Below the pieces are notes generated by a model. The model searched no databases and had not been told where the DNA came from. It was given only the letters and a program-made list of their open reading frames with translations. Positions 52,266 to 60,799 of a DNA stretch of 64,000 nt are shown here, one piece after another. A program made the position numbers and the translations under genes. The stretch covers positions 33,090 through 97,089 of the forward strand of contig JBFWMB010000006.1 of NCBI GenBank assembly GCA_050251815.1. Direction: 5' to 3'. The DNA is from GWE2-40-63 sp050251815. GTDB taxonomy: Bacteria > Bacteroidota > Bacteroidia > Bacteroidales > SZUA-534. Each line of letters opens with the position of its first letter. Position 1 is the first letter of the stretch.

Positions 52266-52779
52266 ATTTTATGTAAAAACGCCAGGGTTTGTTTTTCCAG
52301 TAATCACCGGCATAGTCGATGCCCACACGAGGAGCTGTCTGATAATCGGCAACCATTGGAGCATCCTCAACCCAAATCTCTTCAGAATCGAGCAGGCTGG
52401 TTTTATTTAAGTCTTTTGTAATCTCAAGTAAACGGGAAACACGTCCCGGGCCAATAACTTTATCGACTCCGCGAATTAAAACGGCCTGCGGATTATTTTC
52501 ACCGGCCGTAACAAAATTTAACAGCTTATGAATTCCGTATATCAGATACACATATACATATCCCCCCGGCCAATACATTACCTCTGTTCGCGGTGTTCGG
52601 CCCTTACTGGCATGACAAGCCAAATCGTCCTCACCACGATAGGCTTCTACTTCGCTTATAACAAATCGTTGTTCACCAATTAAAGGAAGCTTCCGAACCA
52701 GGATTTTACCCAGCAACTCGGGCGCAACCTCCAATACATCGCGTTCAAAAAATGCTGCTGACAAACGATTTTGAAACAA
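52264..52779 (-). CDS. DNA-3-methyladenine glycosylase (AAG/MPG family)
   Basis: 171 residues, a little shorter than the 190-200 common in the family. Removes alkylated or deaminated purines in base excision repair. 'GKILVRKLP', the catalytic Glu region 'ISEVEAYRGEDDLACHA', 'GRTPRTEVMYWPGGYVYVYL' and 'LLNFVTAGENNPQAVLIRG' are all in place. Ends at the two-way terminator. The next gene upstream is the nucleoside deaminase, 11 bases away, so both lie in one leftward operon. Confidence 0.93.
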   Translation of the reverse strand: MFQNRLSAAFFERDVLEVAPELLGKILVRKLPLIGEQRFVISEVEAYRGEDDLACHASKGRTPRTEVMYWPGGYVYVYLIYGIHKLLNFVTAGENNPQAVLIRGVDKVIGPGRVSRLLEITKDLNKTSLLDSEEIWVEDAPMVADYQTAPRVGIDYAGDYWKNKPWRFYIK

Positions 52780-52790
52780 GAGAATCCTGA

Positions 52791-53264
52791 TTAATATTCC
52801 AGCTTATCTTCTTTTGAATCCCACTGTTGAAAGGCTTTTATGGCCTCGTCGGGTAGTAATTGAATAAACTCAACCTTGCGCTTGTTAATGGGCAATTCCA
52901 ATTCATCGTAAATAAATGAATCGTCGAAACCGATATTACGCGCATCGCTTTTGTTATTGCCATAATATACCTTATCGATGTGTGCCCAGTAAATGGCTCC
53001 CAAACACATGGGGCAGGGCTCGCAGGAGGTGTATATGGTGCAGCCCGATAAATCGAATGTTTTAAGTTTTTTGCAGGCTTCGCGAATGGCTTTTACTTCG
53101 GCATGAGCCGTAGGATCGTTTTCGTCGGTTACCCGATTGGCACCGGTGGCAATTATCTGACCCTCTTTTACTATTACAGCACCAAATGGCCCCCCTCCCT
53201 CATTTATGTTTTGCTTCGACAATTCAATGGCGTCGAGCATAAATTTTCTATCGAATTCTTTCAT
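52791..53264 (-). CDS. Nucleoside/guanine deaminase (CDA fold)
   Basis: 157 residues. Zinc-dependent deaminase: His54-Ala-Glu56 (HAE) and PCPMC with Cys84 and Cys87 bind zinc and activate water. The C-terminal part ('NNKSDARNIGFDDSFIYDEL') resembles the guanine deaminase subgroup, which also places an acidic C-terminus near the active site, so guanine or a related base is the best guess. It is the second gene from the end of a leftward run: U32, ferredoxin, deaminase, glycosylase. Confidence 0.88.
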   Translation of the reverse strand: MKEFDRKFMLDAIELSKQNINEGGGPFGAVIVKEGQIIATGANRVTDENDPTAHAEVKAIREACKKLKTFDLSGCTIYTSCEPCPMCLGAIYWAHIDKVYYGNNKSDARNIGFDDSFIYDELELPINKRKVEFIQLLPDEAIKAFQQWDSKEDKLEY

Positions 53265-53290
53265 CGAAATATTAACTGTTAAAATTCTGT

Positions 53291-53512
53291 TTATATGATA
53301 TTAATGGCGCGGGTTGGACAAACAGCAACAATTTCCTGAACCAAGAGTTCCTCGTCCGGCCAAAGCATACGAAAATAGTTATCTTTTTTTAAATCTCCAT
53401 CCAATAAGTCGGCTTTTCCATCGGTGGAATTCAGTTGCCAGATATGCGGAGCCCTGATGACACAGGATCCACAACTGATGCATTTATTTCGGTTGTAACT
53501 AATTTTTCTCAT
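53291..53512 (-). CDS. Small single-cluster ferredoxin
   Basis: 73 residues. Cys11, Cys14 and Cys17 (CISCGSC) and Cys65 (VCPTR) would hold one iron-sulfur cluster of the [4Fe-4S] or [3Fe-4S] type; the middle contains a hydrophobic segment 'APHIWQLNST'. It transfers electrons in the cytoplasm. It lies 10 bases after the U32 gene on the same strand and is probably co-transcribed, which suggests that it could supply electrons to that enzyme, though this is inference. Confidence 0.9.
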   Translation of the reverse strand: MRKISYNRNKCISCGSCVIRAPHIWQLNSTDGKADLLDGDLKKDNYFRMLWPDEELLVQEIVAVCPTRAINII

Positions 53513-53522
53513 TTAAAAACAT

Positions 53523-54803
53523 TTATTGCATTAAATCGGGTGTGGCGTCGACCCACTTATATACCTTATCGCCCCTGCGAATTAAAACGTTTACCGGCAT
53601 CGAAAGTTTATCGCCTTTTTGCGCCTGCTCCACCGGTTTTAAGTCGACCCGCAATTCGGAAACAGTAAATTCCTCAACCCCCGTGGTTTCACCAATTACC
53701 AGAATGTCATCGCCAAGGTTTAGCGCTCCGCTTTCCATGGTAATTTCGGCCACGTTTAGTTTGCTAAAAAAATTAGTGCATTTACCAATGTAAATCTTGC
53801 GCTTGGTGGCTCTTGAGCCATAAACCTCGCTCCATTCACCCGTTTTTCGTCCCAGGTAATAACCGTCCCAAAATCCCCGGTTAAAAACGCGCTTTAACTT
53901 TTCTTCCCATTGTTTAACCCGCTCATTGGTAAATTCCCCGTTAAAAAGCGCATCAAGCGCCTCGTTATAGGTTTCAACCACCGTTTTAACATATTCAGGC
54001 CCCCGGGCACGACCTTCAATCTTCAACACGCTCACACCAGCCAAAATCATCCGATCTAAAAACGGAAGGGTAAATAAATCTTTGGGCGACATAATGTATT
54101 CATTGTCGATCTCCAATTGGTAGCCCGATTCTTTTTCTGTTACTTCATAAGCCTTTCGGCAAGTCTGCATGCAGGCTCCGCGATTGGCTGCCGAATTCTG
54201 CTCGTGCAGGCTCAGGTAACACTTTCCCGAAACAGCCATACAAAGGGCGCCATGCGCAAAAATTTCAATCCGCATTAAATCTCCTTTGGGACCCCGAATG
54301 TTCTCCTTTTCAATTTGCTCAGCAATGGAAGCCACCTGATTCAAATTCAATTCGCGGGCAGTGACAATCACATCGCAAAATTGAGCAAAAAAGCGCACGG
54401 CTTCAATGTTTGAAATGTTTAGCTGAGTCGATGCATGAATTTCAGCTCCTTTGCTGAATGCGTATTGCAAAACCGATAAATCGGACGCAATAATGGCCGA
54501 GACCTTATTTTCAACCGCAGCATCTACAACACGCCGCATAAGGGCCATTTCGTGGTCGTAAATAATGGTGTTCACCGTAAGGTAGGTTTTTACCTGATGC
54601 TCATTGCAAATGCTTACAATTTGTTTTAAATCGTCGAAGGTAAAGTTGTTCGATGAGCGTGCGCGCATGTTTAGCTGTTCAATGCCAAAATAAACCGAGT
54701 TGGCTCCTGCCTGAATCGCTGCACTTAACGATTCGTAAGAACCTACCGGCGCCATTATTTCAATATCTCCCCTGCCGATTTCCTTCCCAAAAATGGTCTT
54801 CAT
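53523..54803 (-). CDS. U32-family protein (TrhP/YegQ-like)
   Basis: 426 residues. Once named peptidases, several U32 proteins (TrhP, RlhA) are now known to hydroxylate RNA bases using iron-sulfur cofactors. The N-terminal TIM-barrel half starts 'IEIMAPVGSYESLSAAIQAG'; four cysteines in 'ALCMAVSGKCYLS' and 'RGACMQTC' (about residues 175-205) can hold the cluster; the C-terminal beta domain includes 'GDDILVIGETTGVEEF'. It is followed by a ferredoxin gene and then a deaminase. The identity as a tRNA hydroxylase is by family only. Confidence 0.9.
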   Translation of the reverse strand: MKTIFGKEIGRGDIEIMAPVGSYESLSAAIQAGANSVYFGIEQLNMRARSSNNFTFDDLKQIVSICNEHQVKTYLTVNTIIYDHEMALMRRVVDAAVENKVSAIIASDLSVLQYAFSKGAEIHASTQLNISNIEAVRFFAQFCDVIVTARELNLNQVASIAEQIEKENIRGPKGDLMRIEIFAHGALCMAVSGKCYLSLHEQNSAANRGACMQTCRKAYEVTEKESGYQLEIDNEYIMSPKDLFTLPFLDRMILAGVSVLKIEGRARGPEYVKTVVETYNEALDALFNGEFTNERVKQWEEKLKRVFNRGFWDGYYLGRKTGEWSEVYGSRATKRKIYIGKCTNFFSKLNVAEITMESGALNLGDDILVIGETTGVEEFTVSELRVDLKPVEQAQKGDKLSMPVNVLIRRGDKVYKWVDATPDLMQ

Positions 54804-54840
54804 TTTTATTGATTTATAGGTTTCTGTCTTTTAACTGATG

Positions 54841-55827
54841 CTAATTATTAATAATTAGCTGAATTTGTTTTACAACTTCCTGATTGTCGATGTTTTGCAT
54901 GCATTTAAAATGACCTTTGGGGCATTTTTGATATCCGATTTTTGAACAGGGTCGACAGCTTAGTCCCTTTACTTCAAACATTTTTGATCTTTCATTGGCC
55001 CGATAAGGATACATACCCAATTCAGGAACCGTGTTCCCCCACAAGGAAACAATTGGTTTTTTGAAGGCGGCCGCAATATGCATCATCCCTGTATCGGGAG
55101 TAATCACCCCGGCTGCCTGACGAATAAACGAGGCCGATTGATGTAGCGAGATTTTTCCTACGGTATTTAAAAAGGGAACCTTCAGACCTTTTTCAATTTG
55201 TGCCGCTTGTTCAAGCACATCATTTCCACCCACCAAACAAGCAGGGATTCCCGAGCGATTGATAATCCCGATAAGCTTTTCAGCGGGTATTTGTTTGGTA
55301 AAATAATTTGCTCCCACAACAGCTACCAGGTACTTTTGGGCAAAAGCTGCATGCATTTGTTCCGGAACAACCTCCTCCGATTTTGGAATAAAATAGTCGA
55401 GCCCTTTACCGTCATCCTTAACATCAAAAAGCTTAACCGTATCCAGGTACCTAGCTACAATATGAACATTGGGCATTCGGTTTATTTTCAGATTTACCAG
55501 CAACCATTTTTTAAAATTCAATTTATCGAACGAAAAACTGATTAGGCCGGTTTTCCTTTTTACAATTGAAGTGCGCAGGTTATGATGCAAATCGATCATA
55601 TAATCGTAGCCTTCCTGATTTATTTCGTCGATGGTATCGTCGAGCTTTTCTTTTAAAACCAAAAGCTTATCGATGTATGGATTTTCAGCCAACACACCGG
55701 CAAACTGCGGTTTGGTTAAAAAATGAACCTCGGCGTTCTCCACCTGCTGCTTTAAACCCCGAATTACCGGCGTGGTAAGCACAATATCACCAATGGAACT
55801 AAAACGAACTAGCAGGAATTTAACCAT
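54841..55827 (-). CDS. Glycosyltransferase family 9 (heptosyltransferase-like)
   Basis: 328 residues from ATG 55827 (MVKFLLVRFSSIGDIVLTTP). Typical of enzymes that add heptose or related sugars in the lipopolysaccharide core. The N-terminal half holds 'RFSSIGDIVLTTPVIRGLKQ', the second half 'VAVVGANYFTKQIPAEK' and 'GVITPDTGMMHIAAAFKKP', the nucleotide-sugar binding part. Several Cys near the end ('CRPCSKIGYQKC') are seen in this group. Acts at the inner face of the cytoplasmic membrane. The acceptor is not known. Confidence 0.88.
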   Translation of the reverse strand: MVKFLLVRFSSIGDIVLTTPVIRGLKQQVENAEVHFLTKPQFAGVLAENPYIDKLLVLKEKLDDTIDEINQEGYDYMIDLHHNLRTSIVKRKTGLISFSFDKLNFKKWLLVNLKINRMPNVHIVARYLDTVKLFDVKDDGKGLDYFIPKSEEVVPEQMHAAFAQKYLVAVVGANYFTKQIPAEKLIGIINRSGIPACLVGGNDVLEQAAQIEKGLKVPFLNTVGKISLHQSASFIRQAAGVITPDTGMMHIAAAFKKPIVSLWGNTVPELGMYPYRANERSKMFEVKGLSCRPCSKIGYQKCPKGHFKCMQNIDNQEVVKQIQLIINN

Positions 55828-55952
55828 GTTAATAGAAAATTTAACAAACGGCAAAGATAATAAAATAGAAGAAATTTTTATGGAATGCAAGTAATAAGGC
55901 TCAGAACAAATACACTGGGTTTTCTGGTTTTAACTATCGGAATTTCGGGCCA

Positions 55953-55987
55953 TAAAAAAGGCTGATTAATTTAAAACTTAATCAGCC
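55953..55987 (-). terminator. Terminator of the ATP synthase operon (after atpC)
   Basis: GGCTGATTAA (55960-55969) and TTAATCAGCC (55978-55987) form a perfect 10-bp stem with an 8-base loop, followed on the minus strand by TTTTTT. It stands 25 bases after the atpC stop. Confidence 0.9.
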
Positions 55988-56011
55988 TCTTATATCAAGA
56001 AAATAGCGTAT

Positions 56012-56254
56012 TTATACCTTTTCGGTTAAAAGAACTATCCTGTTTTTATTAACCTCAATCACTCCCTTTTCAATGTCAAAAAACCGTTCCTTACCGTCCA
56101 TTTCTATTATTTTAACGCGTCCTTTTTTTAAGGTAGAAATAATGGGTGCATGGTTCTTTAATATCTCGAACGAACCGTTGGTTCCGGGAGCCTGAACCAG
56201 CTTTACCTCACCGGAAAACACTTTTTTGTCGGGGCTTACTATTTCTATATGCAT
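56012..56254 (-). CDS. atpC: ATP synthase epsilon subunit (short form)
   Basis: 80 residues. Only the N-terminal beta-sandwich is present ('IEIVSPDKKVFSGEVKLVQA', 'APIISTLKKGRVKI'); the C-terminal helical arm, which inhibits ATP hydrolysis in many bacteria, is absent. This short form is known in Bacteroidota, so it is not a truncation of this copy. The subunit couples the F1 rotor to the c-ring. Last gene of the operon. Confidence 0.92.
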   Translation of the reverse strand: MHIEIVSPDKKVFSGEVKLVQAPGTNGSFEILKNHAPIISTLKKGRVKIIEMDGKERFFDIEKGVIEVNKNRIVLLTEKV

Positions 56255-56356
56255 TAGTTTATTATTAGAATTTAGAGATTAGAATTTTAGAGATTAGAAG
56301 ACATGCTGTCAGAATAAATACTAACAACGCAAATCGCTAACTTCTGGTTTCTAACA
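56255..56356. repeat. Short direct repeats between atpD and atpC
   Basis: GAATTTAGAGATTAGAA and GAATTTTAGAGATTAGAA occur side by side (about 56268-56299), a simple repeat of an 'AGAGATTAGAA' phrase. The spacing between atpD and atpC is 102 bases, larger than elsewhere in the operon. Confidence 0.6.
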
Positions 56357-57871
56357 TTAATTAGCTTTTGCTGCAGCAATCATTTTTTCTCCTTTTGCTA
56401 TTGCTTCCTCAATGGTTCCAACAAACATAAAGGCCGCTTCGGGATATTGATCCACTTCGCCATCCAAAATCATGTTAAAACCTTTAATGGTATCTTCGAT
56501 ATTCACAAAAACACCCGGAATTCCAGAGAATACTTCAGCCACATGGAAAGGTTGCGAAAGGAACCGTTGCACCCTGCGCGCCCGGTGAACTACCAGCTTA
56601 TCTTCTTCCGACAATTCATCCATACCCAAAATGGAGATAATATCCTGAAGTTCCTTATTACGCTGTAATATTTCAATTACGCGCTGTGCGGTTTGGTAAT
56701 GTTTTTTTCCCACCACTTCTTCCGAAAGAATTCGGGAAGTGGAATCCAAAGGATCCACGGCCGGATAAATACCCAACTCAGAAATCTTACGGCTTAATAC
56801 TGTTGTTGCATCCAGGTGAGAGAAGGTAGTTGCCGGAGCCGGGTCGGTTAAGTCATCGGCAGGTACATATACCGCCTGAACCGAGGTAATGGACCCGTTT
56901 TTTGTTGAAGTAATCCGTTCCTGCATGTTACCCATTTCAGTAGCTAAAGTTGGTTGATAACCCACGGCAGATGGCATACGCCCTAATAGCGCTGAAACCT
57001 CAGAACCTGCTTGTGTAAAACGGAAAATGTTGTCGATAAAGAAAAGTATATCTTTTCCGGCTCCTTTACCATCGCCGTCGCGGTACGATTCAGCTACAGA
57101 AAGACCAGAAAGGGCTACCCGGGCACGTGCCCCGGGAGGCTCGTTCATCTGCCCAAACACCATACTCAATTTTGAGTTTTGTAAGGCATTGGGATCCACT
57201 TTGCTTAAATCCCAGCCACCTTCTTCAAGACTTTTTTTGAATGCTTCTCCGTAATCCACAATTCCAGCTTCAATCATCTCTCGTAGCAAGTCGTTTCCTT
57301 CGCGGGTACGTTCACCCACACCGGCAAATACCGAAATACCAGAATAGCCAATGGCAATATTGTTAATTAATTCCTGAATCAATACGGTTTTTCCAACACC
57401 AGCACCACCAAACAATCCAATTTTACCCCCCTTAGCGTAGGGTTCAATCAGATCAATTACTTTAATTCCGGTATAAAGAACTTCCGTTTCGGTCGACAGT
57501 TCTTTGTATTCTGGCGGCTCACGGTGAATGGGGTATCCATTTTCCTTAGATAAAGTACCAATTCCGTCGATGGCGTCGCCGGTAACATTCATTAGCCGTC
57601 CTTTGATGTGATCGCCAACGGGCATGGTAATGGGAGCGCCTGTGCTTTCAACCTCAACCCCGCGATGCAAACCGTCGGTTGAATCCATTGCAATGGCACG
57701 AACGGTATTTTCACCTATATGCTGCTCTACTTCGCAAACCAACACAGAACCGTCTTCGCGTTTAATTTCCAGTGCATCCAGAATGTTCGGAAGCTCGCTT
57801 CCTTCCTGCTCGAAACTTACGTCTATCACCGGACCAATAATCTGAATAATTTTTCCAATATTCTTAGCCAT
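56357..57871 (-). CDS. atpD: ATP synthase beta subunit
   Basis: 504 residues, normal for this phylum. Catalytic subunit of F1. Walker A GGAGVGKT is at residues 155-162; 'VGERTREGNDLLREM' (catalytic Glu) and 'ALSGLSVAESYRD' follow, with 'LATEMGNMQERIT' downstream. Intact. Polyprenyl synthetase lies directly upstream. Confidence 0.97.
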   Translation of the reverse strand: MAKNIGKIIQIIGPVIDVSFEQEGSELPNILDALEIKREDGSVLVCEVEQHIGENTVRAIAMDSTDGLHRGVEVESTGAPITMPVGDHIKGRLMNVTGDAIDGIGTLSKENGYPIHREPPEYKELSTETEVLYTGIKVIDLIEPYAKGGKIGLFGGAGVGKTVLIQELINNIAIGYSGISVFAGVGERTREGNDLLREMIEAGIVDYGEAFKKSLEEGGWDLSKVDPNALQNSKLSMVFGQMNEPPGARARVALSGLSVAESYRDGDGKGAGKDILFFIDNIFRFTQAGSEVSALLGRMPSAVGYQPTLATEMGNMQERITSTKNGSITSVQAVYVPADDLTDPAPATTFSHLDATTVLSRKISELGIYPAVDPLDSTSRILSEEVVGKKHYQTAQRVIEILQRNKELQDIISILGMDELSEEDKLVVHRARRVQRFLSQPFHVAEVFSGIPGVFVNIEDTIKGFNMILDGEVDQYPEAAFMFVGTIEEAIAKGEKMIAAAKAN

Positions 57872-57904
57872 TATGCCTGAAATTTTATGTTATGTTTTAC
57901 TTGT

Positions 57905-58879
57905 TTACTTATCTCTTTTTAATAAATCGCTTACCAATGTTTTTAACCGTTGTTTTTTTTCATCGGGTATATTTAGCTTTGCCAAGTGGCTAAAAGCATC
58001 CTGCGAAAAGCTTTCGGCCCTGTTTTGCGAAAGTTTATCGACACCCAAAGCCTGATAAATTTCTTTTACTGATGCAATTTTATCTTCGGCAGTAAAATCA
58101 ACCGCTTCAATCCAGCGAATCAGCTTCTTTTTTTGCTCCGGATTGGCTAGTTCTAGCGCTTTAATCAGGAGGTAGGTTTTTTTATTCTCCACAATATCCC
58201 CACCAATTCTTTTTCCAAAAACAGCTTCCTCTCCAAAGCTGTCGAGCCAATCGTCGATAAGCTGAAAAGCCAGGCCAACAGAAATACCAAAGGAATACAA
58301 TTCATTGGCATCTGCATCGGATGCGCCTCCAATCAGCGCTCCTATTTTTAGCGATGCGGCCAATAATACGCTGGTTTTAAGCCGAATCATCTCAAGGTAT
58401 TCTTCCTCAGTAACGTCCATTCGGTTTTCGAACTGCATGTCGAACATTTGTCCCTCGCATACTCCCAGAGCGGTTTCAGAAAAAACATCGAGCACCTGGG
58501 GTAAAATAGTGCCCGGCGCTTTGCTAACCAGTTTGTAGGCCTCAATCATCATGGCATCGCCCGATAATATGGCGGTATTGGCATTCCATTTTTCATGTAC
58601 CGTAGGCATTCCACGACGAACCGGAGCATTATCCATAAAGTCGTCGTGCAAAAGGGTAAAATTATGAAACACCTCCAGGCCAAGTGCCGGAGCTATTGCA
58701 TCATCAATTTTTTCAGAGAACATATTGCAAGCCAACAGGGTAAGCAAGGGCCTAAGTCTTTTACCATTGCTTTGAAGGGTATAAGAGATGGGATCGTACA
58801 ATTCTTTGGGTTCCTTTTGCCACGACATTTCCTGCATGGCTTTTTCAACCCGCTCTCTTAACCTTTCGAGTTGTTGCAT
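57905..58879 (-). CDS. Polyprenyl diphosphate synthase (E-type)
   Basis: 324 residues. Chain-elongating prenyltransferase. First Asp-rich motif HDDFMD (Asp79, Asp80, Asp83) and second IDDWLD, both intact, so Mg2+-diphosphate binding is preserved. Phe74 lies five residues before the first Asp, a position where bulky side chains shorten the product; this hints at C15-C20, but chain length is not certain. Product may feed quinones, carotenoids or undecaprenyl precursors. It overlaps the start of the epimerase by 22 bases and precedes atpD by 33 bases, which puts it inside the ATP synthase operon. Confidence 0.9.
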   Translation of the reverse strand: MQQLERLRERVEKAMQEMSWQKEPKELYDPISYTLQSNGKRLRPLLTLLACNMFSEKIDDAIAPALGLEVFHNFTLLHDDFMDNAPVRRGMPTVHEKWNANTAILSGDAMMIEAYKLVSKAPGTILPQVLDVFSETALGVCEGQMFDMQFENRMDVTEEEYLEMIRLKTSVLLAASLKIGALIGGASDADANELYSFGISVGLAFQLIDDWLDSFGEEAVFGKRIGGDIVENKKTYLLIKALELANPEQKKKLIRWIEAVDFTAEDKIASVKEIYQALGVDKLSQNRAESFSQDAFSHLAKLNIPDEKKQRLKTLVSDLLKRDK

Positions 58880-59826
58880 TCTTTATAATTATTCTGTTCG
58901 TATAATCCAACTTCTAAAATCTTCTTAATTCCTTGCTCCACGCTTAACAATTCGCGTCCCAATAGTTTTTTCATATCAGAATTATCCGGTTGCCTGCGCT
59001 TCATATCGCCATCCTTTAAAGGATCAACGTGTATAATTTTTGATTTTGAACCGGTTAAACGAATCACTATCTGAGCCAGTTCCTTTATGGCTATTTCCCT
59101 GTTTCCTCCTATATTAATCACGTCGTTTACCACCTTATTTTCGTACAAAGCGGCAAGGCATGCATCAATATTATCGTCAATAAAGCAAAAGGTTCGGGTC
59201 TGTGTTCCGTCTCCATAAATGGTAATGTCCTGATCGTGCATGGCAGCCAGCAAAAATCTACTGATAACAAAATCTTTGCTTTGCTTGGGGCCATAGGTAT
59301 TAAAAAACCGGAAAATGGTATAATCCAAATCAAATTCCTGTTTGTACGAACGCATAAATGCCTCACCCACGTTTTTTACAATGGCGTAGGGCAACCGACT
59401 GTTAAGTGGTGTGGTATAAACGTTTTGTGGAACTTCGACCGGATCGCCATAAATCTCAGAAGAAGAGGAAAAAAAGATGCGTTTTACAGTGGTGTTCTTC
59501 GATAAGGATAACACATTTTTAATGCCTTCGATATCTTTTAAAACCATTACCGGATTTTCCTGGGTACGCTGAACTCCAACCACGGCCGCAAAGTGAAACA
59601 CATAATCGAACATGTAAGATGTCATAATTGGAGCGATTTCGGTATAATCGTTCACATCGCATTTAATAAAGCGCCAGTTTGTAGTTGGCAATTGAGGTAA
59701 TTTTCCTTTATCGCCGGTCGAAAGATTGTCCACAACCACCACATAGTTGTCGTGATTACGAATAAGCTTTTCGGCCAACGCACTGCCAATAAACCCGGAA
59801 CCGCCTGTCACCAATATTTTTGACAT
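58858..59826 (-). CDS. NAD-dependent sugar epimerase/dehydratase (SDR family)
   Basis: 322 residues. Extended short-chain dehydrogenase acting on nucleotide sugars. The NAD motif GGSGFIG is at residues 8-14; the catalytic Tyr-Lys pair is in YAIVK (about 149-153) with the Ser in FSSSSEIYGDP upstream; 'RFFNTYGPKQSKDFVISRFL' gives the substrate region. Closest general class: UDP-glucuronate decarboxylase or UDP-glucose 4-epimerase-like, but the exact reaction is uncertain. Lies between atpG and the polyprenyl synthetase, overlapping the latter. Confidence 0.88.
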   Translation of the reverse strand: MSKILVTGGSGFIGSALAEKLIRNHDNYVVVVDNLSTGDKGKLPQLPTTNWRFIKCDVNDYTEIAPIMTSYMFDYVFHFAAVVGVQRTQENPVMVLKDIEGIKNVLSLSKNTTVKRIFFSSSSEIYGDPVEVPQNVYTTPLNSRLPYAIVKNVGEAFMRSYKQEFDLDYTIFRFFNTYGPKQSKDFVISRFLLAAMHDQDITIYGDGTQTRTFCFIDDNIDACLAALYENKVVNDVINIGGNREIAIKELAQIVIRLTGSKSKIIHVDPLKDGDMKRRQPDNSDMKKLLGRELLSVEQGIKKILEVGLYEQNNYKECNNSKG

Positions 59827-59891
59827 CTATTTTTTGTTTCTATAAGTATTTCATAACAGCAGGGCATAACCCGCTATAAAATCTTTTCAAT

Positions 59892-60767
59892 TTATCCATT
59901 CATAGCTTCTGCGCCGCTAACAATTTCTAATATTTCGCCAGTTATCGATGCCTGACGTGCTTTGTTGTATTGTAAATTCAGGCTGCGAAGCAAATCGGTT
60001 GCATTGTCGGTTGCTTTATGCATGGCAGTCATTCGTGCACCGTGTTCCGATGCAAAAGAATCGAGCAAGGCTTTGTAAAACTGTATTTTTAATGCATTTG
60101 GAATCAATTCGTGTACAATTTCATCAACCGATGGCTCGTAAATGTAATCGGTTGTTTGTTTCACTGCTTTTCCTTCAATTTTAACAATGGGTAAAAACTG
60201 TTCTACCTTAAGTAGCTGTGTTGCGGCATTTTTAAATTCATTGTAAACCAGGTAAACCTTGTCGTATTTTTCTTTTACAAAAGCTTCCATTATGGTTTCA
60301 GCCACCGGAGCTACATTTTCAAAGCTAAGATCATCGTATACCTGATTGTTTTGACTGACCGGGAAATTACGACGACGAAAAAAGTCGAAACTATTTTTAC
60401 CGATAGCCATAATTTCTAAGTTGCCCGTATCAAATTGTACTTTAAAATCTTCGCGAATCAACTGCATTACCCGCTTGTTTATGTTCGCATTAAAAGCACC
60501 ACATAAACCCCGGTTCGAGTTTACCGAAACCAATAAAATTCGTTTTGTTCCCCGGTCAATTGCAAATGGATTTTCCTCCAGGGTGTCCAGGCTATCGCTA
60601 AGATTTCCCAATATTTCGTAAAGTTTATCGGCATAAGGTCTAATCCGGATGATAGCCTCCTGAGCACGCCGTAATTTGGCTGCTGACACCATTTTCATGG
60701 CGCTTGTAACCTGACGCGTGGTTTTGATGCTTTGCATCCGGGTTCTTATCTCCTTAAGGCTTCCCAT
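59892..60767 (-). CDS. atpG: ATP synthase gamma subunit
   Basis: 291 residues. Central stalk that rotates within the alpha3-beta3 ring. N-terminal helix 'MGSLKEIRTRMQSIKTTRQV' and C-terminal 'MHKATDNATDLLRSLNLQYN' are both recognisable. Follows atpA by 32 bases. The next gene downstream is the epimerase, 65 bases away, instead of atpD. Confidence 0.96.
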   Translation of the reverse strand: MGSLKEIRTRMQSIKTTRQVTSAMKMVSAAKLRRAQEAIIRIRPYADKLYEILGNLSDSLDTLEENPFAIDRGTKRILLVSVNSNRGLCGAFNANINKRVMQLIREDFKVQFDTGNLEIMAIGKNSFDFFRRRNFPVSQNNQVYDDLSFENVAPVAETIMEAFVKEKYDKVYLVYNEFKNAATQLLKVEQFLPIVKIEGKAVKQTTDYIYEPSVDEIVHELIPNALKIQFYKALLDSFASEHGARMTAMHKATDNATDLLRSLNLQYNKARQASITGEILEIVSGAEAMNG

Positions 60768-60799
60768 AAGTGTTTATTATAAGTCCGTAATTTACGGTA

